Source: Mesorhizobium temperatum
Lineage (GTDB): Bacteria; Pseudomonadota; Alphaproteobacteria; Rhizobiales; Rhizobiaceae
DNA: 64,000 nucleotides
Assembly (NCBI RefSeq): GCF_002284575.1
Contig: NZ_NPKJ01000033.1
Coordinates: forward strand, 16,005 to 80,004
Direction of reading: 5' to 3'
The translations under genes and the position numbers were made by a program. This document shows, one piece after another, positions 19,909-27,041 of the stretch (position 1 is its first letter; every line of letters starts with the position of its first letter). The notes beneath the pieces were generated by a model. It did no database searches. It was not told the origin of the DNA and worked only from the letters and a program-made list of their open reading frames with translations.

Positions 19909-21164
19909 GATGAAAGTCTCTCGATGCTCAATTTGTGCATTACCAACGTACCGACGTAGCGAAATCGCCAGCTCTCAGCAATGGCGGCCGTCTCCAGCCG
20001 TAACAATTGCATGGGGCACCCAGCCGGTCCAATCGAAAAATCCTGACTAAGGGCCTGACGATTGTATGTACCCTCAGGAATTTTGAACCGCGCTGTTTCG
20101 CCGGCAGGCCCCATGCACCTGATCGACCAGAACAATTCCTTTGGAAGTTTCAGGTTCCTTGCAGAGGCATTCAGAGAAATCTTGTACGAACCTGGAGGGA
20201 GTTCAATATACTGCTGAAGAGAAGCGTTCTTGACGGGCGTGTTCAGGAAGCGAACCGTCGCTCCACCCTCACCTTCGACCGCATCCTGGGATGTTACAAA
20301 GGTAACTTCCAAACCTGACTGCTCGCCGATTTGCCAATCGAAAGGTTTACCGCTGGGTACCGGTTCAAAGGTACTGTTGAAAATGTACCCGCCCAACTTC
20401 CGTTCCTGATCAGACAGGCTGAAAAGAAACAACCGATAGGCCTGTTCATATTCCTTCTGACGAATATGTTCGTAGATCACCCGGGACAACTCGCTCGATT
20501 TTGGCGGCGCGCTTGACCCAGTCAAATCGAGCAGCAGTCGATCTGCTGACTTAAGCCCCGCGGGGGTTTTGCCGAGAGCCGCGAACAGACTAGCTCTCCA
20601 AGGTGCCTCCGCCTTGATGGCTGCCAGGACGGCCTGGTATCCATCGGGGCTCGAGAGGATTGTCGGCAGACCCTCGGCGACGGCCGGAAATCGATCTGGC
20701 CATCGCCGTAGCAATATATCGATCTCGCCGACAGCCTTTGACAGATCGCCTGTCTCGATCGAGTGGCCTATCGACCTCTGGAGCGCGTGGATCTCGGTCT
20801 TGGATAACTTTCGAGCTTGATCGAAGAACTCATAGGCTTCTTCTTTTTTGCCCTGTCGGTATTTGATCTCGCCAATCAAGCTGTAGAGACGTGCATCTGC
20901 CAGATCGAAGCGAAGCGCGCCTTCGGCCTTGGCGAGCAACGCATCGAGATCAGGATCGTTGGTTGCGTCGTTCAGATCGTCGGTGATTTCGCTTATCAAG
21001 GCATTGACGTTCAACGGATCCAGCGCGAGGGAAACGACTGGCGTCTCGGTTTCAAGAAACCGACTTAGCCCGATCGACGAAGCCGCCAACACTAGAACGG
21101 ATGCGACGAACCAAACGCCTGAACGCCGGAGATTTCGCATAAGCGGGCTGGTCTGCTCCGTCAT
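19905..21164 (-). CDS. Membrane-anchored TPR protein of polysaccharide operon
   Basis: The 419-residue protein has one N-terminal transmembrane segment (GVWFVASVLVLAASSIGL, about residues 17-34). It is followed by TPR-like helices (ADARLYSLIGEIKYRQGKKEEAYEFFDQARKL) and a beta-rich C-terminal part with carbohydrate-binding-module feel (PPGSYKISLNASARN). I do not recognise a named family. It lies between the BY-kinase and the polymerase, so a role in assembly of the export complex is plausible. The ATG at 21164 has GAGGG upstream and sits 113 nt inside the 3' end of the kinase gene, a large overlap; its end overlaps the next gene by TTGA. Confidence 0.7.
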   Translation of the reverse strand: MTEQTSPLMRNLRRSGVWFVASVLVLAASSIGLSRFLETETPVVSLALDPLNVNALISEITDDLNDATNDPDLDALLAKAEGALRFDLADARLYSLIGEIKYRQGKKEEAYEFFDQARKLSKTEIHALQRSIGHSIETGDLSKAVGEIDILLRRWPDRFPAVAEGLPTILSSPDGYQAVLAAIKAEAPWRASLFAALGKTPAGLKSADRLLLDLTGSSAPPKSSELSRVIYEHIRQKEYEQAYRLFLFSLSDQERKLGGYIFNSTFEPVPSGKPFDWQIGEQSGLEVTFVTSQDAVEGEGGATVRFLNTPVKNASLQQYIELPPGSYKISLNASARNLKLPKELFWSIRCMGPAGETARFKIPEGTYNRQALSQDFSIGPAGCPMQLLRLETAAIAESWRFRYVGTLVMHKLSIERLSS

Positions 21165-23424
21165 CGACTTTGCCCTCAAGTTTCGGGGTGCCGTAGTCGT
21201 AATATTGGTAATTCATATACTTGTAGGCGTAGTTGTAGTCGAATTTGTTCACCGCAAACTTCGACATCGCGGCTCCGACCACGTTCGCGCCGGCAGCTCG
21301 CAGGCGCTTCAACGCCGTCTTCGCTGACTTGCGTGTCACCTGGTTGGTAGAGATGACCATCAATGTGCCCTCGGCAAGCCGGCTGAGAATGGGGGCATCT
21401 GAAAGGCCGACGATCGGCGGGGCATCGATTATGACAAGATCGAAGCGCTTGCCGAGATTCGTGATGATCAGCGCCATCTTCGGCGAAGAGAGCAGGTCAG
21501 CAGGGTTCGGCGGGATCGTTCCAGAGGTCAGGACGGTCACATTAGGATATTTCGTCGCTCTGAAAATGCTTGCCAGATCCTCCTTGCGGACGGTGTTCGT
21601 CAGCAGATTGCTCAGTCCGATTGTGTTGTCGAGTCCAAACAGCCGATGAAGGTTCGGCTTTCGAAGATCGCCGTCGACAATGAGAACCCTCGCACCGAGC
21701 GCTGCAAAATCCTGCCCGAGCTTGAACGAGGTGGTCGACTTGCCTTCCGACGGCTCCGAACTCGTGACCAGCAGCGATCGCGGCGCACCCTCGGCGCCGG
21801 AGAACTGCAACGAAGTTCGAAGCGAACGGTAGGCCTCGGACAGTCCTGACTTCTGGTCGGTGATGCTGGCTATGAGTTCCCGGTCGTCGACAAGCGGCAA
21901 GATGCCGAGCATCGCCAATCCCAGTTCCTTTTCGATCTGCTCAGGGTTGGTAAAGGTATTGTTCAACAACTCGATAATGTAAATAATTGATGCACTCAGA
22001 GCTAAGAAAAGGGCCAGAGCGATCGCAAGATTGATGCTCACACGCGGAGAATAAGGACTGCCAGGCTGTGTCGCGAAATCGACGATTGCCGCGCTTTGTG
22101 TCTTGAGTTCAGAGCTGACACCGACCTCGTTCAGCTTGGCAATAAGGTTGTCATACTGAGACCTGTTTGAATCAACCTCGCGCTTCAGGATCGTGTATTT
22201 GATGTTTTTATCGTTGAAGATGACCTGCTGCTTCTCCATCTCGGCAAGTTTTGACTTGAGGTCGGCCTCCTTGTTCTGAGCTTCCTGGTATTTCTGCCGC
22301 AACGAATCGGTTATGGTCAAAACGCCATTGTTATAAAGCCGTTGCAGCTCCTTGATCTGCGCCTGAAGCTGCTGCATTTCTGGAAAGCCAGGCTTCAATA
22401 TGCCCAACTTCTGCTGATACTGGCTGGTCAAATCCGCCAGTTTGTCGGTGATCTTCTGTAGGCCTTCGCTTTCCAAGACTGGGCCGAGACTCGACCCGCG
22501 ACCTTTGTCAATCTGGTCCACCATCCGTCCGGCATCGAGACGTTCCTGGATTGCTGTCGCGAGGGCGGTGTTCAGGGCCTCGATATTCGACCCAATCAGC
22601 GATTTTTCATCGCCGGTAATCGTGATGCCCGCATCCTTTGCATAGGCGACCAGGTCTTCTTCGGATTTCTGCAGCTTTTGCTTTACCTGCAAAACCTGTT
22701 CCTGGATGAACTGCCGTGCCAGGTCTGAAGTCTCGCTGGTCTGATCGAGGCGCTGGTCGATAAAGCTTTGCGCGACCTGATTGGCTACATCACTTGCATA
22801 TTTCGGTTTCTGGTCGGCAAACGTAATCGACAGCAGGCTTGTGTTGGTGACAAGATTGACCGTGAGGTCATTCAGAACGCGACCGATCGCAATCCTCTCA
22901 CGTTCCTCTGGGGTTTTCTCTTCGATGGAAGGCGATTTAGAAATTCCGAACGCACGATAGAAAATATTGCTAAGCGAGAAGCTCGGCGTCGGAAACAGGA
23001 AGTCCGGCTTTTCGCTGAGCCCCAGTTGGAACACCACGCGTTGTGCCAGCGCGCGGCTTTTGAGCTTTTCACGGGCGGTTTGAAAGGCCCGCAGATCGCT
23101 GCTTTCAGAAACCACCTCAATGTCCTGGAAGACCTTGGCCGAAGGAACCAACACTTCCAATTGCGTTGTTGCCCGATATTTTGGCGTCTGCATCATGGTA
23201 ACAACGACGCCGGCAACTAGCCCAGCGGCAGCCATCATCACGATCAGCCACCGATACTGGACAACGTAAAACAGCAGCCTGAGCGGATTGAAGCCCTCGT
23301 CCTGCTCCGAATAATCGCGACCATACGAGCTATAGTTTTGCGCACCGTCATAATACAGATCGGGGGACAAGGCTTGGCCATGTCCTGGGCCTGCAATTTG
23401 ATGCTGACTGTTACGATCGAGCAT
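21052..23424 (-). CDS. BY-kinase / chain-length co-polymerase (Wzc/ExoP-like)
   Basis: This 790-residue inner-membrane protein has a transmembrane segment (about 57-76), a Wzz domain, long periplasmic coiled coils (about 200-440) and a second transmembrane segment (about 468-488). The cytoplasmic tyrosine kinase has Walker A SSEPSEGKSTTS (GKST 561-564), Walker A' LIVDGDLRKPN and Walker B FDLVIIDAPP. The C-terminal cluster at residues 730-744 holds eight tyrosines for autophosphorylation. It controls chain length and export with the OPX lipoprotein encoded just upstream, and is presumably reset by the PHP phosphatase of the same operon. Confidence 0.94.
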   Translation of the reverse strand: MLDRNSQHQIAGPGHGQALSPDLYYDGAQNYSSYGRDYSEQDEGFNPLRLLFYVVQYRWLIVMMAAAGLVAGVVVTMMQTPKYRATTQLEVLVPSAKVFQDIEVVSESSDLRAFQTAREKLKSRALAQRVVFQLGLSEKPDFLFPTPSFSLSNIFYRAFGISKSPSIEEKTPEERERIAIGRVLNDLTVNLVTNTSLLSITFADQKPKYASDVANQVAQSFIDQRLDQTSETSDLARQFIQEQVLQVKQKLQKSEEDLVAYAKDAGITITGDEKSLIGSNIEALNTALATAIQERLDAGRMVDQIDKGRGSSLGPVLESEGLQKITDKLADLTSQYQQKLGILKPGFPEMQQLQAQIKELQRLYNNGVLTITDSLRQKYQEAQNKEADLKSKLAEMEKQQVIFNDKNIKYTILKREVDSNRSQYDNLIAKLNEVGVSSELKTQSAAIVDFATQPGSPYSPRVSINLAIALALFLALSASIIYIIELLNNTFTNPEQIEKELGLAMLGILPLVDDRELIASITDQKSGLSEAYRSLRTSLQFSGAEGAPRSLLVTSSEPSEGKSTTSFKLGQDFAALGARVLIVDGDLRKPNLHRLFGLDNTIGLSNLLTNTVRKEDLASIFRATKYPNVTVLTSGTIPPNPADLLSSPKMALIITNLGKRFDLVIIDAPPIVGLSDAPILSRLAEGTLMVISTNQVTRKSAKTALKRLRAAGANVVGAAMSKFAVNKFDYNYAYKYMNYQYYDYGTPKLEGKVDDGADQPAYAKSPAFRRLVRRIRSSVGGFVDRAKSVS

Positions 23425-23478
23425 GGTGCGAAGTAATCCTGGGTTTGTCTGTAAATCCTGAATTCTGACGGGCCATGG

Positions 23479-24267
23479 TTATATTCCCGGGATCACCGCA
23501 ATTCGCGCTGCACTCGAGGCGACACCGAGGGCGTCCTTGAGATTGTTCAGCGCAATTTTCGATTTCGAGGCGAAGACGACAATCTTGTCGCCGCCATAGA
23601 TGCGTGGATTGCGGCTCTTGCCGGCGCGAATCTGCTCCACATCGTAATTTGCGACCAATGTGTTTGGGCCGATATTGCGGTAAACAAAGACTTTTTTTGC
23701 GTCTCCAACGGCATTGAACCCTCCAGCAAGGGCGATCGCGTCGATGAGGGAGGAATTGCTCGACACCGGAAAAATACCGGCCCTGGTGACTTCGCCATCG
23801 ACGGTAATGCGCTGTCCGATCGATTCCTTAACGTAGACCGACACATCGGGCGCCTGCAAATAGTTGGCGCCGTAGGCCGTTTCGATTTCCTGCTCCAGCT
23901 GACGGACGGTCTTTCCTGCCGCGGTGACGGTTCCGATAAGTGGAAGCGAAATTTGCCCGCCGGCGTCGACTTGAACGGTTCTGTTCAGATTGTCGACCTG
24001 GAACACATTCACCTCGATCACATCGTTCGGAGATAACGGCTGCTCGTTGCCGTTCCCGGTGTTTTGCGGCGCAGGCAGGTCCTTTACGACCTGCAGGGCG
24101 CCGCCGCCCGAAAGCGGCGCCGACGATGACGACAGTTGCAGCGCATCGACCGAAGTCGGCGAAGACGATGCCGTCGACGAGGTGCTCGTGCAGGCAGACA
24201 TCGAGAGCGAAGCGAGCAAGACACATATCGTGCCCAAGCAACTTTTTGCGAAATGAAAAACGCCCAT
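23479..24267 (-). CDS. Outer-membrane polysaccharide export lipoprotein (Wza/OPX family)
   Basis: This 262-residue protein has a lipoprotein signal peptide ending in the lipobox SMSAC (Cys26). A Poly_export domain follows (LSPNDVIEVNVFQVDNLNRTVQVDAGGQISLPLIGTV), then SLBB-type segments (GEVTRAGIFPVSS, GGDKIVVF). It forms the exit channel working with the BY-kinase. The ATG at 24267 overlaps the phosphatase stop by one base (TAATG) with GGGTGGGA upstream; a longer in-frame reading into the phosphatase gene is not real. It is shorter than E. coli Wza (379), as is common in rhizobia. Confidence 0.92.
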   Translation of the reverse strand: MGVFHFAKSCLGTICVLLASLSMSACTSTSSTASSSPTSVDALQLSSSSAPLSGGGALQVVKDLPAPQNTGNGNEQPLSPNDVIEVNVFQVDNLNRTVQVDAGGQISLPLIGTVTAAGKTVRQLEQEIETAYGANYLQAPDVSVYVKESIGQRITVDGEVTRAGIFPVSSNSSLIDAIALAGGFNAVGDAKKVFVYRNIGPNTLVANYDVEQIRAGKSRNPRIYGGDKIVVFASKSKIALNNLKDALGVASSAARIAVIPGI

Positions 24268-25094
24268 TACGCTGTCCCACCCTTCAACAAGCGACCCAAT
24301 CCCGCAAAGCGACCGACGTTGCCGGGGCTTGGCTTTTTCGAGCCTGCCTTTCCGACCGGCTCGAGAGGCCGGTTCGCCAATATTTCGCCTGGACGTTTCA
24401 ACACCATGTTGCGGGCCTCGTCTTCCCCACATCGCTTCGCCGCCGCGGCGACGGCCTGCGTAAGCCCAGGACGCCGGCGGGTGGCGCCATGGGTGTCCGA
24501 TGCGATAACATCCACCCTGCCCTCGTCAATCAGCTTTTCCGAGTAGTAGAGCGCTGTGCGTCCAAAAGCACCAACAATCGAGTCTGCGGTAAGCTGAACA
24601 AGGCAGCCGATTGCATTCAACCTCTCGACAACATCGTAATTCGTCTTGATCCAGGTCAGCCGCTCAGGATGGGTAAGAATCGGGATGAACCCGGCGTTTA
24701 TGAGGCGCAGAGCAAGATCTTCCAGTCTTGGCGGCAGAACGTGATGCGGCGGTTCGAATAGAAAATAACGAGATCTGTTCAAGGTCGGCACGCTACCTAG
24801 CGCCAATTGCTCCGGAAGATCCGGCGCTATATGCACGTCGGCCCCAACGTAAAGAGCAAGCGGTATTGCCGCGCGGCGTAGAGCCTGCTCCAACCCTTGA
24901 ACCGCTCGGGCAATATTTGCCGATCCGTTTTCGTACATGCCTGGCACGATATGCGGCGTACACGCCATATGCGTCGTTCCATCTGCCACCGCCAGCCGCG
25001 CCATTTCCAGCGACTCAGCAAGACTGGGCGAGCCGTCGTCAAGACCGGGCAAGATGTGGGAATGCAGGTCGATCATTGGCGTTTGTGGCCACAT
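24267..25094 (-). CDS. PHP-family protein-tyrosine phosphatase (CpsB/CapC/YwqE type)
   Basis: This 275-residue PHP-fold metal phosphatase has the motifs IDLHSHILPGLDDG, TPHIVPGMYEN, LTHPERL and IASDTHG, which supply the metal ligands of CpsB/YwqE enzymes. Such enzymes dephosphorylate BY-kinases. It is the first gene of a five-gene operon with the OPX lipoprotein and BY-kinase, which fits. Two starts are possible: MWPQ at 25094, or MIDLHSH at 25076, where family members often begin. A low-molecular-weight phosphatase would be the usual partner in proteobacteria. Confidence 0.9.
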   Translation of the reverse strand: MWPQTPMIDLHSHILPGLDDGSPSLAESLEMARLAVADGTTHMACTPHIVPGMYENGSANIARAVQGLEQALRRAAIPLALYVGADVHIAPDLPEQLALGSVPTLNRSRYFLFEPPHHVLPPRLEDLALRLINAGFIPILTHPERLTWIKTNYDVVERLNAIGCLVQLTADSIVGAFGRTALYYSEKLIDEGRVDVIASDTHGATRRRPGLTQAVAAAAKRCGEDEARNMVLKRPGEILANRPLEPVGKAGSKKPSPGNVGRFAGLGRLLKGGTA

Positions 25095-25404
25095 TGAAGC
25101 AACGTAGCAACTTCTCCCGGATAACAGGTAAATGCGCCATCCGCACGATAGCGAATGACGCGTTTAGCAAGTTCATGCAATGCGGTAGATGCCAGAATCA
25201 AGCTATTCGCTGACTGCGTGCAAGTTAACGATCAGCGTTGCCGCGCCACCTGTCACAGCGCCGCCCAGCGGCGCGAGACGAACTCGCCCAGCACGAAGCG
25301 CATTCAGCTTCAACTCAATCAATAGAGCGGTATGGTTGACGAACTCCATCAATCCCGACTCCAACCGATGCGCCAAGGCTACGGCACAGAGGCGCCGGCA
25401 ATAC
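25095..25404. other. Intergenic stretch without recognisable gene
   Basis: The roughly 310 bp upstream of the phosphatase operon should hold its promoter, but no convincing -35/-10 pair stands out. A 73-codon minus-strand frame (25203-25424) overlaps the downstream terminator hairpin and lacks family features. Confidence 0.5.
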
Positions 25405-25440
25405 AATACAACAGAGGCAGTCACATGCCTCTGCTGTATT
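25405..25440 (-). terminator. Hairpin downstream of the FecR-like gene
   Basis: AATACAACAGAGGCA (25405-25419) pairs with TGCCTCTGCTGTATT (25426-25440) around a 6-base loop, with one G-U-type mismatch. It starts 13 bp after the stop of the leftward gene at 25454, so it probably ends that transcript. No long T-run follows; the next bases on the minus strand are GTATTG. Confidence 0.65.
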
Positions 25441-25453
25441 ACCTTAACTGAGC

Positions 25454-25960
25454 CTAACGGCTAACGGCGCGGCCATCATCCTGCGTTGCAGCAAGGAGAC
25501 CAGAGCCAAGACCCATGCCCCCAAAAATATAGAACGGAGTGTTGGACTGGTTGCCGCCCGGGGGAATCTGACCCGTATGCTCAGAGCTAACGGCGGCAGC
25601 CGTCTGCTCGGAACCCACGACTTTCAGGCAGATATTGTTCTCGACACGGGAAATGTCGAGGCTTGAATTCGCAGGCACATCCAGGTTGCAGCCACCGACA
25701 TTGACCGAAGCCGATCCCTTAGCACCGACCACTATGCGGCTGCCGAAATTCAGAGCATTTCCCGCCTTGGCCGGGCCATAGCCAGCCGCTTGCGAAACCA
25801 TCACGTCGCCATTGGCGTGCCCGATGGAACCAATCGAATTCGCTGCTGCCTGATAGGCTGTCGTACATGTGCATGGCGCGTCTTGGGCGAAAGACGAAAC
25901 CGGGCCGAAACCGATCGAGGCGACAACTCCGGCTAACGCACTTTTAACTATAAGGTTCAT
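25454..25960 (-). CDS. Small secreted FecR-like protein, function unknown
   Basis: This 168-residue protein has a clear signal peptide (cut after SSFAQ or nearby). A short region resembles FecR-type beta repeats (NGDVMVSQ...NALNFGSRIVVGAKGSASVNVGGCNLDVP), followed by a glycine/serine-rich tail with a hydrophobic GGMGLGSGLLAA segment. Four cysteines could form disulfides. It is monocistronic, with AAGGATCG upstream of the ATG and a terminator hairpin after the stop. The exact function is not recognised. Its place between the export operon and the biosynthesis genes suggests a cell-surface role. Confidence 0.65.
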   Translation of the reverse strand: MNLIVKSALAGVVASIGFGPVSSFAQDAPCTCTTAYQAAANSIGSIGHANGDVMVSQAAGYGPAKAGNALNFGSRIVVGAKGSASVNVGGCNLDVPANSSLDISRVENNICLKVVGSEQTAAAVSSEHTGQIPPGGNQSNTPFYIFGGMGLGSGLLAATQDDGRAVSR

Positions 25961-26337
25961 TCGTTTCGATCCTTTTTGTCCCGCCGTACCTCAGCCCCGC
26001 CCGATCACCAAGGTATAGAAGCGCGTAACAGCTTTCTACTTTGATTCCAACATGTTTCGCATTTGCGAGATGACTTTTTGGTTGCCCCTGTGTTTCATTG
26101 GACACACTCAGTTGCCAACTTTGAATCTACCATTTTTGCTGCCGGCCCCTGTCGAAATTGTCGGAAAAGGCAAGTCTATTTCGTGGCCTTTGATGGCCGC
26201 CATTGCGCCGGGCTTCGTACAGGGATTATGGTCGACTCTGTTTGACGTGGGGCGTTGTCGCACATCCTGCCTTTCGTTTTATGACAGTCGCGATTCGTGG
26301 GAATGACGGACGCGAGGGCAGTTAGCGAAGCCGTGAG
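25961..26337. other. Intergenic stretch without recognisable gene
   Basis: About 380 bp separates two small leftward genes. Short rightward frames near 26052-26306 have no ribosome-binding site or family resemblance. It probably carries the promoter of the FecR-like gene. Confidence 0.5.
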
Positions 26338-26805
26338 CTACGAACCCGATAAGCAAGATTTGTAGGTCGAACCCGCCTGCGCGGGCTGTCCGCACAAGAT
26401 GCCATTCTCGGCAAGTTTCGCGGCCAAATCCGTGCCATCGGACGTGAGGCATTGCACAACGATGGCATCACCAAACTTTGCGGCGACATTGCCGTCGCAA
26501 GGCGTCCCCATGCCGACTGGCTTGCAGGTCAGGGCGACCCCTTGGTAGTCCCGGCGCGCCGCCTCCGTTACCATGGCACGCATGGATCCCGGCTTGGTAA
26601 ACGCCACGCCGCACAACACAATCTTGCGGCCGGCGACGCGAAGATCATCGACTGCCTGGATGGAAAGCTTGCCGTCAAACGGCTCAAGTGCCGCTTGCGG
26701 CTTTGGCGGACGAACAGGCGTTCCTTTTTTCACGATGATGACAAAGAAGCCAACCGCAAACGCCAAGGCAACGAGTGCCAGCAAGCTTATTTTCTTGAAC
26801 GACAA
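26338..26805 (-). CDS. Membrane-anchored SNase-like small protein
   Basis: This 155-residue protein has an N-terminal transmembrane anchor (ISLLALVALAFAVGFFVIIV), a proline-rich linker, and a compact domain recalling staphylococcal-nuclease folds of rhizobial 'thermonuclease family' proteins (DDLRVAGRKIVLCGVAF; GDAIVVQCLTSDGTDLAAKLAENGILCG). The catalytic Arg/Glu set of active nucleases is not evident, so it may be non-catalytic. Four or more cysteines suggest an oxidising compartment. The start appears to be TTG at 26805 with GGGAGTGAG upstream. Its role in the polysaccharide locus is unknown. Confidence 0.6.
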   Translation of the reverse strand: MSFKKISLLALVALAFAVGFFVIIVKKGTPVRPPKPQAALEPFDGKLSIQAVDDLRVAGRKIVLCGVAFTKPGSMRAMVTEAARRDYQGVALTCKPVGMGTPCDGNVAAKFGDAIVVQCLTSDGTDLAAKLAENGILCGQPAQAGSTYKSCLSGS

Positions 26806-27041
26806 AAATTCTCACTCCCGCCGCGTCCAGGCACGCGTCTCTTTGCCTCTAGCGGAACATCCGCACGACCGCGCCGTCGCCTGGTCGATGATTGGCACGA
26901 AAACATTGGCCTATTTCAATCAAGAGATTTTCTATTCCGCCTTACCGCCCTACCGCCCGGAAATTGGAATCGGTTTTCCAGAAAGGGGGCATGCGCAGGG
27001 CCAAAATGTTAGAGCGTCTTTGCGTGTCCAAGCGGGGCGCT

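Noticed and set aside
25203..25424. 73-codon minus-strand frame in the phosphatase upstream region
   Set aside because: It starts inside the terminator hairpin and shows no family features.
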